The position numbers and the translations under genes were made by a program. A stretch of 64,000 bases of DNA from assembly GCA_031553755.1 (NCBI GenBank), contig JAVBKZ010000008.1:1-64000 (forward strand). Reading direction: 5' to 3'. Of the stretch, positions 18,909 through 26,283 are shown one piece after another. Source of the DNA: JAIRVZ01 sp031553755 (GTDB lineage: Bacteria > Bacteroidota > Bacteroidia > Bacteroidales > Azobacteroidaceae). Below the pieces are notes generated by a model. The model made no database searches, was not told where the DNA came from, and saw only the letters and a program-made list of their open reading frames with translations. Numbering within the stretch: the stretch's first letter is position 1; every line of letters starts with the position of its first letter.

Positions 18909-20268
18909 TGCCGTCCTCCTTTCTCATGGTTTGTTCTTCCGAATCTTTTCCTTTGTCTAATGTGGTAAGTGTAATAACAGGGATGTCATATTCCAGATTT
19001 TCCCATTTGTTGAACTCTTTGATTACAAAAAGAGGTTCTAAAAGTATGTCATGATAGGGTTTTTCAAGCGCTTGTTTCATCGTGAACAATTCACGCTGTA
19101 CGGAACCTGAGAAACTGTTTTTACTTTTTCCCGGAGCTGCTCCGATAAGTGACGGATGAATATTATCAGCGTAGCAAATCATGTTTGCAGCTTCTTCTGA
19201 GTCTTCGATCCAGTCGCCACCCTCTTTTTCGTTATCGATAACAGTCACACGAACCATACGCACCTCACGTCCATTGGGATCAACATAATATCCTGTAATC
19301 CATAATTTACCCGAATTTTCGATACCGGTAAGGAACGATTTGATGTTTTCTTTTTCTTTTTTGACACGCGCTAATTTCAATTCCGGGTCTGTAATTTTTT
19401 CCTCCTTGCAAATATGTTCCCAATAATCCCGGTGTACTTCAACCTGATATTTGAGTCCTGTATGGTTTTTAAATTTAGCTTTTTTCCCCGCCGGAATCAT
19501 TTGTTTTATGTCGTACCATCCGGACAAAAAAACAGACCAGTAGTAGGCAAAAGGATAGTATTTACTTCCGGCGATCGGAAATGAATTGATGATGGCAAAT
19601 TTTCTATCGGTAGTCTTTTTTTCGATTCTGTCTTCCAAGTCTCCAAGCGGGTCCCAAATGTCGAGTACCGGGATTACTTCGATTTCGGTATCGGACAAAG
19701 AGCCGTCTTTTTCCCAATTGGCGTAAAAAATATTTTCTATTTTGCCATTTATAGGATTACAGGTTTCAAAACGCATATAAGCAGCTTCTTTGTGCCGGAG
19801 CTTTACTATTTGCTTACCATCTTGAGAAAGGATAACGACCGAAATTGTGAAAAAGAAATGTTTCATATCTGTGGTTTGCTCCAGGAAATAACGGGGCATC
19901 CGGTTATGACGGAAAAATGTTTTTTGTTCCGGATCCGAAAGTTTTTCGCCCTCTGAATTGCGCAACCGAATACCGGAACCGTAACAAGTAAGCGTATTGA
20001 ATAGCTTGTTTTGCGACATCACTTCATCTTTACGAATTTTCTTCAGTATTTCGTAAGGAAGTTTATTATCTCCTCCCCAGGGTACATAACCGCGATATTT
20101 AGCAAGCTTACCGGGTAACTTTACCGGAGTGGCTGCCGTTTCATCGAAAATCTGAGCGCCTTCGTCAATTTCTCGTAAAATGGCAGATGCGGAATTTGTT
20201 AGAACCAGTTCTGATATGCCATGACCGTAGTCAATGATAGTATTATCTGAAAATTCTTCATTCTTCAT
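18901..20268 (-). CDS. Phage portal protein
   Basis: About 455 aa starting at 20268 (MKNEEFSDNT); an earlier in-frame ATG would overlap the upstream gene. The N-terminal part (YVPWGGDNKLPYEILKKI) and the C-terminal part (ADNIHPSLIGAAPG, then a helix before a glutamine/glutamate-rich tail) match portal architecture. The portal ring forms the DNA entry vertex and binds terminase. Unusually, it lies about 6.5 kb downstream of terminase, separated by the accessory region. Confidence 0.78.
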   Translation of the reverse strand: MKNEEFSDNTIIDYGHGISELVLTNSASAILREIDEGAQIFDETAATPVKLPGKLAKYRGYVPWGGDNKLPYEILKKIRKDEVMSQNKLFNTLTCYGSGIRLRNSEGEKLSDPEQKTFFRHNRMPRYFLEQTTDMKHFFFTISVVILSQDGKQIVKLRHKEAAYMRFETCNPINGKIENIFYANWEKDGSLSDTEIEVIPVLDIWDPLGDLEDRIEKKTTDRKFAIINSFPIAGSKYYPFAYYWSVFLSGWYDIKQMIPAGKKAKFKNHTGLKYQVEVHRDYWEHICKEEKITDPELKLARVKKEKENIKSFLTGIENSGKLWITGYYVDPNGREVRMVRVTVIDNEKEGGDWIEDSEEAANMICYADNIHPSLIGAAPGKSKNSFSGSVQRELFTMKQALEKPYHDILLEPLFVIKEFNKWENLEYDIPVITLTTLDKGKDSEEQTMRKEDGND

Positions 20269-20281
20269 TTTGCATTCTTCA

Positions 20282-20515
20282 TTAAATAAATACTTCAATG
20301 TTGTTGATCTCAAAAATGGTTATTGCTCGCACTTTTCTAAATAGATTACTATTCAGGAATTTCAGATTAAATGTGTTACCATGGTGGTAACTTGAAGTAC
20401 AAATGACGTTATCGGCCGAAACGATACTGCCGTCATCTTTCCAAAACTTCAGCGAAACGGTTTGCCCCGAATTGAGCATTTTGCGCACTGTGTTGATATG
20501 TATCAGGTTTGCCAT
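20282..20515 (-). CDS. Small phage protein before the portal
   Basis: A 77-aa protein starting at 20515 (MANLIHINTV); the longer version would overlap the previous gene's end. It is a compact beta-rich sequence (TVSLKFWKDDGSIVSADNV). It is tightly packed between a structural gene and the portal. No known function. Confidence 0.6.
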   Translation of the reverse strand: MANLIHINTVRKMLNSGQTVSLKFWKDDGSIVSADNVICTSSYHHGNTFNLKFLNSNLFRKVRAITIFEINNIEVFI

Positions 20516-20516
20516 A

Positions 20517-21533
20517 TTAGTTGAATGTATAATCGAATGTACCATCGAATATTTTCGTTTTTTTCATTGAATATTCGTGTTGATTAGTTTTTGAAAGACG
20601 GTATTTAAATTCAAACGCGGGTAATTCTTCTTGTGCGAAACTGCGCTTCACGGTTGCTTCTTCAATGACAACTTCATTTTCAATACCGGCAGAAGAAAGT
20701 AGAAAAACATCTTTGCTTACAAATATTTCTTCTAACCAATCGGCTGTATTTTCGCTTAATACTCCCGTGTTTGCAGTGTATTGTTTTATCAGGTCGATAT
20801 TGTATTTTTTGTATTTTCCGGCAAAAGAACCGAATTGATTTTCGTATTTGTTTTCACGTAAAATTAATCCTCCGGGTATATAGGTCTCTTTGACACCGAA
20901 AGAGTTCAGGAAAACAAATTGCACTGATGGGTGCAAACTTGAATCTATGTAGTATGTCATTACCCGATTGCCCGCGATGATAACATAGTAAGCGATGTTT
21001 TCGGGATTATCGAAAAGTGTGGGAGAAACATCCAAGGTAATCACTTTGTTTGTTTCGTTAATCGTTCCGAGCGTTTTAGTAACGTATTCTCCCGACAAAT
21101 AACGCACTTTAGCGGTTACTTCAGTAGCTTCGGAAACGACCAAAGAGAGGTATTCTTTTTGCCATAATGCCGTCGTTTTTTCGTCTTTAAGAACCGTAAG
21201 GAAATTAGAAGCTAAAAACTCGGATGCCGGTATGTCTATTCCGGCTAAACCGTATTGGACAGTAATGTCTAAGGCTTCCCCGTTGCCGCTTGAATCAAAA
21301 ACAGAAAGTATAAATCGGGTGCGTAATTCTGTTTTTGAGATGTAGGGCAAAAACAATTTGTCGAGTTCCCGGACATAAATCATGTTATCAGCATCGGGAA
21401 TATAATATTCATAGAGAAATATTCCCGCTTCTGTTGTAAATGTACAGATGACTTTTTTATCCGACCGGACAATAATATCCTTTAGTCCGGATGAAAAACA
21501 AAATGAATCGGGTTTTTGAAGTATTTCTATCAT
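20517..21533 (-). CDS. Phage structural protein, beta-rich, unrecognised
   Basis: This 338-aa, beta-strand-rich protein has no signal peptide or membrane segment. It overlaps the upstream gene by four bases and ends one base before the next start. The last residues FDGTFDYTFN match a segment of the connector-like protein at 18012-18908. It is likely a virion or baseplate component, from operon position. Confidence 0.55.
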   Translation of the reverse strand: MIEILQKPDSFCFSSGLKDIIVRSDKKVICTFTTEAGIFLYEYYIPDADNMIYVRELDKLFLPYISKTELRTRFILSVFDSSGNGEALDITVQYGLAGIDIPASEFLASNFLTVLKDEKTTALWQKEYLSLVVSEATEVTAKVRYLSGEYVTKTLGTINETNKVITLDVSPTLFDNPENIAYYVIIAGNRVMTYYIDSSLHPSVQFVFLNSFGVKETYIPGGLILRENKYENQFGSFAGKYKKYNIDLIKQYTANTGVLSENTADWLEEIFVSKDVFLLSSAGIENEVVIEEATVKRSFAQEELPAFEFKYRLSKTNQHEYSMKKTKIFDGTFDYTFN

Positions 21534-22063
21534 CTTTCAAAAAGTTTTACACCCAATCCGACAAAGGGTTGTTTTTCTTGTAAATTATATCCTCCCTGAA
21601 TGAAAAAATATTTATATCCGACCAAGGCCGACGCCGATGGGCGCGAGTCGAGTAGCAACGAAACCGAAAAAACAGGCTTTTTTGTTATGGTTACTGTTTT
21701 TGTAATTTCCGGAAACGTTAATTCATAGTTAAGGTTTCGGCCTAAGAGAGAATTTTGAAAAACAGTATCTGAAAGAGATAATTTGAGATTTTCCGTATTG
21801 ATTAACAATTCGGAATATATTTTCCGAGAATAGTAGTCGTTGATGATGGCTGTCGTATCTACTTTTTCGGGGATATCGGGTTTTGAAACGTAAACTGGAT
21901 AGGGAGCAGGAAAATAGAACGAATCGTTTTTTTGGATATAAATCGTATCGATATCGGTTGTTTTTGTTTCGCCTTTATCGACTTCGTTCAGAGTAAAGAA
22001 AATATAAGCTACAAGGGCGATAATGATACCGACAAGGATAGCTGTTTTTGTTTCACTTTTCAT
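21530..22063 (-). CDS. Inner-membrane-anchored periplasmic protein, spanin-like candidate
   Basis: This 177-aa protein has one N-terminal membrane segment (AILVGIIIALVAYIFF), a periplasmic middle with proline-rich strands, and a C-terminal beta region ending VGLGVKLFER, like an outer-membrane-facing strand. It is the first gene of the portal-fibre-lysis transcription unit. In Bacteroidota phages such single-anchor proteins often accompany lysis genes, so a role in envelope disruption is possible. That is inference. Confidence 0.5.
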   Translation of the reverse strand: MKSETKTAILVGIIIALVAYIFFTLNEVDKGETKTTDIDTIYIQKNDSFYFPAPYPVYVSKPDIPEKVDTTAIINDYYSRKIYSELLINTENLKLSLSDTVFQNSLLGRNLNYELTFPEITKTVTITKKPVFSVSLLLDSRPSASALVGYKYFFIQGGYNLQEKQPFVGLGVKLFER

Positions 22064-22083
22064 ATATGCTTGTTTTAGTTGAC

Positions 22084-22140
22084 AAGTTAACGAGTAAACA
22101 AGTAGACGAGTTAATCGTGTCTAATTCGTTTCGTTAACTT
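22084..22140. repeat. Inverted repeat in the leader of the portal operon
   Basis: AAGTTAACGA (22084-22093) and TCGTTAACTT (22131-22140) are perfect inverted repeats around GTTAAC/GAGTTAA-like units. The right arm sits at the predicted transcription start of promoter-like element copy 2, so the leader RNA could begin in a hairpin. Confidence 0.5.
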
Positions 22141-22145
22141 ATAAG

Positions 22146-22183
22146 CAAATATGAGAAGTATAAGGAGGGTAAAAAAAGACAAA
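22146..22183 (-). promoter_or_regulatory. Late promoter-like element, copy 2
   Basis: On the minus strand TTTG (complement of 22180-22183, in GGCTTTGTCTTTTTTTACC) is followed after 26 bases by CATATTTG (complement of 22146-22153). It shares spacing and the stretch GGCTTTGTC-T(n)-ACCCT with copy 1. It would drive 22063-8053. Confidence 0.45.
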
Positions 22184-22204
22184 GCCCCTGTGTAGGAGCT
22201 TTGT
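22170..22204 (-). terminator. Terminator after the small-ORF cluster
   Basis: On the minus strand ACAAAGC (22204-22198) pairs with GCTTTGT (22185-22179), followed by CTTTTTTT. It lies seven bases after the last small ORF (22211). Confidence 0.75.
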
Positions 22205-22210
22205 TCTTAG

Positions 22211-22468
22211 TTATTCGAGCAATGCGTTTTCAATCTTTTTCGGTTGCAGCAACCAAACCGGTTTATCATCATCGAAAGATATCGTATAACCATTAACAGC
22301 CATATAGGCTGAAACTTCATCGGCTGTGAATTCTCCCATGCCGGAGAGATCAAAAGCGATGTCTTCAGAAGTTTTCTTTATCGGATTCGGACATTCTTTT
22401 TCTGCCGGTTGAAATTCTCCTGCATAGCGTTGGAGAATGAGTATTTTCCAAGCTTCAGTTTGATTCAT
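22211..22468 (-). CDS. Small phage protein, SD-driven
   Basis: An 85-aa protein starting at 22468 (MNQTEAWKIL), chosen because a perfect Shine-Dalgarno (GGAGG in GGAAGGAGGTACC) lies just upstream. It has an acidic middle and a C-terminal WLLQPKKIENALLE. It is the last of five overlapping small genes and is followed by a terminator. No known function. Confidence 0.6.
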   Translation of the reverse strand: MNQTEAWKILILQRYAGEFQPAEKECPNPIKKTSEDIAFDLSGMGEFTADEVSAYMAVNGYTISFDDDKPVWLLQPKKIENALLE

Positions 22469-22721
22469 TGGTACCTCCTTCCTGTTTAAAGCTTTCAAGA
22501 ATATCTCTGATAGAATCTAAAGTATCGTTAAATTGAAAAATGGTTTCGTTGTCGATATCTGTTTTGATATAGTTTCGTTTCTGACGAAACCAACGGGCAA
22601 TTTTTTCGCATTCTTGGCAAATATCGGTAATGAATTCATTATTGTCTTCTTGTAGTTCAGTTATTTTCTCTAATGCGGCAGGTGTTAATACAGCATCCGT
22701 TTTAATAATTTGTTGTTTCAT
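22455..22721 (-). CDS. Small phage protein, helical, SD-driven
   Basis: An 88-aa, mostly helical acidic protein with one CQECEKIARW segment. The start at 22721 is preceded by AAAGGAGGCGAAGC, a strong Shine-Dalgarno. It overlaps its neighbours by 4 and 14 bases. Function unknown. Confidence 0.6.
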   Translation of the reverse strand: MKQQIIKTDAVLTPAALEKITELQEDNNEFITDICQECEKIARWFRQKRNYIKTDIDNETIFQFNDTLDSIRDILESFKQEGGTNESN

Positions 22722-22981
22722 GCTTCGCCTCCTTTCTTTGGAATGAATTTACCCAAATCATCTTTGATACAGATAACCCCACTTAGACAACTTTCAAGCG
22801 TATTTTTTGAAACATCTTCCAAGTTCAACAAAATGCGGGTTAAGCAATCTTGAACTTTAGCTAATTGCTTTTCGTATCTTTCAGGAGTAGAAATTTCGAA
22901 ATCAGGACTATAGTCATACCAACTTTTCAATACTTCCGCCATTTCGGGAGTGATTTCAACACCATTGATTTCTGTTTTCAT
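22718..22981 (-). CDS. Small phage protein, SD-driven
   Basis: An 87-aa protein starting at 22981 (MKTEINGVEITPEM). Its upstream sequence GAAAGGAGGCGAAGC is the same as in front of the next gene (22721), so the two starts look duplicated. It is predicted helical with CLSGVICIKDD near the C terminus. Function unknown. Confidence 0.6.
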   Translation of the reverse strand: MKTEINGVEITPEMAEVLKSWYDYSPDFEISTPERYEKQLAKVQDCLTRILLNLEDVSKNTLESCLSGVICIKDDLGKFIPKKGGEA

Positions 22982-23253
22982 GCTTCGCCTCCTTTCCAAT
23001 CAACTGTGAATGATAAAAATAAGTCCTCATTAGTGGCGGCGATATTGAAAGTTTGACCGCGTTGTGAGACTTGATGCCGGAATTGGACGGTACGCATTTC
23101 TTCTTCTGTCATGTTTTCAAAACAGGAAAAGACTGTTTTAAGTTTCCGGAGTAGATTGAAAAGTGAAATGTCGCTGATTTTTTCTTTGTAGAAAACGACT
23201 TCCGCAGGTTGCGGATTGGTTGCCGATGGGGCAACGGTTTGTTTTTTGTTCAT
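22978..23253 (-). CDS. Small phage protein, SD-driven
   Basis: A 91-aa protein beginning MNKKQTVAP, with GAAAGGAGTTGCGC upstream as Shine-Dalgarno. Central helix DISLFNLLRKLKTVFSCF and a C-terminal beta pair. It overlaps both neighbours. Both this and the upstream gene begin MNKK. Function unknown. Confidence 0.6.
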   Translation of the reverse strand: MNKKQTVAPSATNPQPAEVVFYKEKISDISLFNLLRKLKTVFSCFENMTEEEMRTVQFRHQVSQRGQTFNIAATNEDLFLSFTVDWKGGEA

Positions 23254-23540
23254 AGCGCAACTCCTTTCTTTTCTTCTAACATCGCTTCAACGGCTTCTTG
23301 TTCTGTGATGCGCCCCTCTCCAAAGCAATAATGAGCAATTGTATAATTCCACATAAAACTTTGCGTGTCGGATAAGGTTATCCGCACGTCATCATCAAAT
23401 ACTCCGGGATAATGTTCTGTCAATAATTCGTTAACAGAGGAAAGTAAGTCGGATATCTCAACATAAGAGATAGAGTGAAATTTACCGTCGTAGTCGGTAA
23501 ATACGGTGGCAGTTTTTTCTGCCGATGTTTTTTTGTTCAT
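23250..23540 (-). CDS. First gene of the small-ORF cluster
   Basis: A 96-aa protein from the ATG at 23540 (MNKKTSAEKTATV). A 63-bp inverted-repeat structure ends two bases before this ATG, so longer versions of the frame are unlikely. Unlike the four genes after it, it lacks a Shine-Dalgarno. The C-terminal part HYCFGEGRITEQEAVEAML is helical and acidic. Function unknown. Confidence 0.55.
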   Translation of the reverse strand: MNKKTSAEKTATVFTDYDGKFHSISYVEISDLLSSVNELLTEHYPGVFDDDVRITLSDTQSFMWNYTIAHYCFGEGRITEQEAVEAMLEEKKGVAL

Positions 23541-23541
23541 G

Positions 23542-23604
23542 ATTGTTTGTTTTGCGTTTAGTACAGAAAAACGGCTGTACATTTCCCGTCGCAAAACAAA
23601 CAAT
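23542..23604 (-). promoter_or_regulatory. Nested inverted repeat next to the start of the small-ORF operon
   Basis: ATTGTTTGTTTTGCG (23542-23556) and CGCAAAACAAACAAT (23590-23604) form a perfect 15-bp inverted repeat. Inside it GTACAG (23561-23566) pairs with CTGTAC (23575-23580). In RNA this is a long stem-loop ending two bases before the ATG at 23540; in DNA it is a strong operator candidate. Confidence 0.65.
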
Positions 23605-23657
23605 CCCGAGCAACGCTCAAAAAAGTAAAGGAAATAATACAGCCGCAGTATTTTAAA

Positions 23658-23701
23658 TTAGGGCATAAAAAAAGCCCTAAATGTGGGCAACCTATTAGGT
23701 T
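23658..23701. repeat. Two small palindromes upstream of the small-ORF operon
   Basis: TTAGGGC (23658-23664) pairs with GCCCTAA (23674-23680) around an A-run, and AACCTATTAGGTT (23689-23701) is a perfect palindrome around one base. They lie in the 220-base gap between 23540 and 23760 and could be terminator and operator of the adjacent genes. No clear promoter was seen. Confidence 0.4.
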
Positions 23702-23759
23702 ACTCGGTATTTATTTGTTTTGCATTGCAAAGATGCAAAAGATTTTCGAGATGAGCAAA

Positions 23760-24206
23760 TTAAAAAGTAAATTTCAAACCTATACCATCATTCACGGGCT
23801 CAATATAAACAACATTTTTTTCTTTAGATTCTCTGTCCTTTTGTTCTAAATTTAGTTTTTTTCCTGCACGATTTAAATAAACAACTCCACGAATTCCTTG
23901 GTAAATGGATACTATACCAATTGCGGCTCCAATACCATACACTATATTTCTTGAATCTTTCTTGTCAATACAAGAACCTCCATAAAAAACACAGACGGAA
24001 GCCATAGAAAAGCATAATGAAGCCATAAAATGGTTGGAGGATTTTTGCAAATAATCTCCGGAGGATAAACTCAGATTTTTATTCAAATGTTTCTCATAAC
24101 TTTGTTTTATTCCAAAATCATTAAGAGGATCTATCATTTTACTTTGTTCCTGACTAAATGCACTAAAAGAGAGAAAGCATATAAATATGGATAATACTTT
24201 TTTCAT
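23760..24206 (-). CDS. Exported small membrane protein, prophage accessory gene
   Basis: A 148-aa protein with a clear signal peptide (MKKVLSIFICFLSFSAFSQ, cleavage after AFS or SQ) and two hydrophobic stretches (FMASLCFSMASVCVFYGG; VYGIGAAIGIVSIYQGI). The end EPVNDGIGLKFTF resembles an outer-membrane-type last strand. A TATATTTG box lies upstream on the same strand (complement of 24242-24249). It sits among non-structural genes, so it may be expressed in the lysogen and alter the host envelope. That role is a guess. Confidence 0.6.
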   Translation of the reverse strand: MKKVLSIFICFLSFSAFSQEQSKMIDPLNDFGIKQSYEKHLNKNLSLSSGDYLQKSSNHFMASLCFSMASVCVFYGGSCIDKKDSRNIVYGIGAAIGIVSIYQGIRGVVYLNRAGKKLNLEQKDRESKEKNVVYIEPVNDGIGLKFTF

Positions 24207-24304
24207 AACGGATAGAATTTATAAATTTTAGAATGATTTGACAAATATAAGAAAAAAGGCATAACCATATTTTATTTATCTTTACGCTTTAATAATTTAA
24301 TTTT

Positions 24305-24649
24305 ATGGAAAGTTATAAAGAGATAGACCGATTACTAAATATTCTTTATGGTGATACACACGGGTCTAATGTAGGGCAATTAGAGCACAGTCACAAAATA
24401 AGTCATAGTGTTATTGTAAAAGCTCTTAATAGTGGATTTATAACACTGTATGATCAAGAGAATCAAGAAGAAAGAACGATTGTTCATGAGAGATATTATT
24501 GCAAAATAACACCCAAAGGATCTCATGTGTTACACAATTCGGGATTGGAAGGCATAGAAAAGAGAAATAAAACAAATAGATACATAGCCATTGCAACTTT
24601 AGTAATCACTTTTTTGACACTTGTCGTCTCTTTTTTTGCATTAATTTAA
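24305..24649 (+). CDS. Tail-anchored winged-helix-like protein, prophage accessory gene
   Basis: A 114-aa protein read against the late genes. The N-terminal 80 residues look like a winged helix (SHSVIVKALNSGFITLYD, YYCKITPKGSHVLHN), and the last 22 are a membrane anchor (YIAIATLVITFLTLVVSFFALI). It is divergent from the exported protein at 23760-24206 with a 98-base gap. An accessory (moron) gene acting at the membrane is plausible. No family was recognised. Confidence 0.6.
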   Translation: MESYKEIDRLLNILYGDTHGSNVGQLEHSHKISHSVIVKALNSGFITLYDQENQEERTIVHERYYCKITPKGSHVLHNSGLEGIEKRNKTNRYIAIATLVITFLTLVVSFFALI

Positions 24650-24688
24650 AAACGAAAAACCCCGACAGGGAAATAATCCGAGTCGGGG
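24645..24688 (-). terminator. Terminator of the small XRE gene
   Basis: On the minus strand CCCCGAC (24688-24682) pairs with GTCGGGG (24666-24660), followed by TTTTTCGTTTTT. It lies 22 bases after the stop of the gene at 24710. Confidence 0.8.
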
Positions 24689-24709
24689 CAGTCAAGAAAT
24701 TTCTGAATT

Positions 24710-24922
24710 TCATTTTACAAAATCCAATCTATATCCTAAAGCATCTGAAATTTTCGACAACGTATCAATACTAACGGATAGCCTTCCGAGTTCTATCCGC
24801 GCGATGTGTGAATATCCCACTCCTGACAATTCGGATAGTTTTGCTTGAGAAATATTTTTTTCTTTTCGAAGTTCGGTAATCTTTTTGCCTATTCGTATTC
24901 TATCATTAATTGTTGTTTTCAT
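24710..24922 (-). CDS. XRE-family HTH regulator
   Basis: A 70-aa single-domain Cro/C1-type DNA-binding protein starting at 24922 (MKTTINDRIR). The helix-turn-helix is SQAKLSELSGVGYSHIARIE. It has its own terminator and lies head-to-head with a plus-strand promoter (24910-24939) that overlaps its start codon, so its expression and that of the divergent small RNA are likely coupled. Confidence 0.8.
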   Translation of the reverse strand: MKTTINDRIRIGKKITELRKEKNISQAKLSELSGVGYSHIARIELGRLSVSIDTLSKISDALGYRLDFVK

Positions 24923-24939
24923 ATTTTTTATTATCTTTG
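24910..24939 (+). promoter_or_regulatory. Promoter of the candidate small RNA
   Basis: TTG (24910-24912), 19 bases, TATCTTTG (24932-24939) match the Bacteroidota consensus exactly. The only plus-strand product before the terminator at 25058 is a noncoding stretch. Confidence 0.6.
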
Positions 24940-24945
24940 CCCTCA

Positions 24946-25058
24946 ATGGATATATTCTTTTTGAGTTGTGAAATGATTTTTAAAGCAACCATTTCGCAAT
25001 AAGGGCTATCCCGTTGAGAATATCACCCCAAGGCGGCGAAAGTCGCCTTTTTTTATTT
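24946..25058 (+). ncRNA. Candidate prophage small RNA (~110 nt)
   Basis: The stretch starts about seven bases after a consensus promoter. It contains a possible GAAATG...CATTTC stem and ends in the hairpin AAGGCG-GCGAAAGT-CGCCTT (25030-25049) followed by seven T. No open reading frame of note is inside. The terminator faces only this direction: on the other strand the hairpin is followed by TTGGGG. It is divergent from the XRE gene, so it may regulate that gene or a phage transcript. Confidence 0.5.
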
Positions 25059-25340
25059 TATTAACGCTTCTGCTTTTTCAGCATATTGATAAATTCTAGA
25101 AAAGAGATTTTGATTCACTTCCAATTCCAAATCTTCCGATATTTTGCAAATATCTCCAGCTCCCGTATTTCCATTTCCTCGTTGTGACAGGAAAAGTGTT
25201 CCATTTAAAAAACCTTTCCTGATATAAAGGCTTTTTGTGCTAACTCCAACAAGCTTTTCTGCATTAATGCTAATAACTGTTCCTATTTTAATAGGTTCCC
25301 CTGATGTGTTAATTTTTTCTTTAACTGTAATTTTTGTCAT
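25053..25340 (-). CDS. Hypothetical prophage protein
   Basis: A 95-aa protein with a beta-rich N-terminal half (GEPIKIGTVISINAEKLVG) and a helical C terminus (YQYAEKAEALIK). Its stop overlaps the T tract of the converging small RNA terminator. No known family. Confidence 0.55.
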   Translation of the reverse strand: MTKITVKEKINTSGEPIKIGTVISINAEKLVGVSTKSLYIRKGFLNGTLFLSQRGNGNTGAGDICKISEDLELEVNQNLFSRIYQYAEKAEALIK

Positions 25341-25393
25341 GATTTTTGTTGCCGCATTGTCCGGTTGCCGCCCGGGTTAATTTTATTTTTATA

Positions 25394-25552
25394 TTATATA
25401 TTCTTTAATTCTTCTTCTAATCTGTCGTAATTTTCAAGAGAAACTTCATATTTTGAAGTTAAATAAAATTCACCATTTACAAAAAAAGCTTCTGTGATTC
25501 CAAATTCTGCTACAAATTTTTGATTTTTTATTTCTTTTACTAAATTATTCAT
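25394..25552 (-). CDS. Hypothetical small prophage protein
   Basis: A 52-aa protein beginning MNNLVKEIKN at 25552. A longer frame would start inside the promoter boxes, so this ATG is preferred. The predicted pattern is strand-strand-helix (AFFVNGEFYLTSKYEVSLE). It is driven by an exact consensus promoter 31 bases upstream. Function unknown. Confidence 0.55.
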   Translation of the reverse strand: MNNLVKEIKNQKFVAEFGITEAFFVNGEFYLTSKYEVSLENYDRLEEELKNI

Positions 25553-25582
25553 GACTGATTGTTTTATTTGTTTTTCGATATA

Positions 25583-25614
25583 CAAATATACTGCAATATA
25601 TTGAAGTATACAAA
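25583..25614 (-). promoter_or_regulatory. Consensus promoter of the 52-aa gene
   Basis: On the minus strand TTTG (complement of 25611-25614), 20 bases, TATATTTG (complement of 25583-25590): a perfect Bacteroidota promoter with predicted start near 25576. Confidence 0.7.
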
Positions 25615-26000
25615 CGTTTTGAGAATTATTTTACATGTTTTATAACATATTTTTGTAAAGTATTAATGTTCAGCAAAATAAAAAATCCATGTAGTGAAAC
25701 TAAATTTTTACAAATAAGGTTTTAAACGGCTTTATATAAAGTCATTACCTTGCTAAAACGTTAATAAAAGTTAAAGTTTTTATTATTCTTCCGCCTTTCA
25801 AAATATTAATTGTCTTAAAATCAGCGTGTTCAAAGTTCGGAAAGTATAAAATTTTCCGACTTTGACACGATGCACCCCGCCGCACCCTGAACTCTCTTTC
25901 GTAATTACCTTTTTGAAAAACGCCTTATATGATAGGGAGATATTAAAAATAATCAAATGTTAAATCTTTAATTTTATTGAAAAATAATTGTCAAAATACT
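25615..26000. other. Gene-free stretch between divergent accessory promoters
   Basis: About 390 bases with no convincing reading frame. The one clear structure is a long hairpin at 25830-25865: TCAAAGT plus one bulged T plus CGGAAA, pairing with TTTCCGACTTTGA across nine bases. It has no T tract on either side, so it is more likely a regulatory or dispersed palindrome than a terminator. Confidence 0.5.
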
Positions 26001-26031
26001 TGCATGGTAAACTATTGTTTACTATATTTGT
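26001..26031 (+). promoter_or_regulatory. Consensus promoter of the DUF5053 region
   Basis: TTG (26001-26003), 20 bases, TATATTTG (26024-26031). Predicted start near 26038, 18 bases before the ATG at 26056. Confidence 0.65.
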
Positions 26032-26055
26032 ATTGTCAAACAAACGATACTTGAA

Positions 26056-26232
26056 ATGTTGAACAACCCCGAAGAGCTAAAGGCTCGCATAGAAGAAGAA
26101 AAAAATCTTTTACTATTCTATGTCCGGTATGAAGAAGAAATCAAAAAGATGACTTCTGAGCGGGAATGGGAGAAAGAGGTAGACGACTGCTTAGATAATC
26201 TGCTCAAACTCTTTCGACTATTGAAAATTTGA
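26056..26232 (+). CDS. 58-aa acidic helical protein
   Basis: ATG 26056 to TGA 26230-26232, 58 residues starting MLNNPEELKARIEEEKNLLL. It is almost entirely charged helix and ends LLKLFRLLKI. It is well placed behind a consensus promoter and in front of a terminator, which supports it as a real gene despite its size. It may partner the next gene. Function unknown. Confidence 0.55.
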   Translation: MLNNPEELKARIEEEKNLLLFYVRYEEEIKKMTSEREWEKEVDDCLDNLLKLFRLLKI

Positions 26233-26233
26233 C

Positions 26234-26260
26234 AGTAGCCCCGAAAGGGGCTGCTTTTTA
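26234..26260 (+). terminator. Terminator between the 58-aa gene and the DUF5053 gene
   Basis: AGTAGCCCC (26234-26242), GAAA tetraloop, GGGGCTGCT (26247-26255; one G-T pair), then TTTTT. Read-through or a second promoter would be needed for the gene at 26284. Confidence 0.75.
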
Positions 26261-26283
26261 TTAAACAACAAAAACAAATTATT

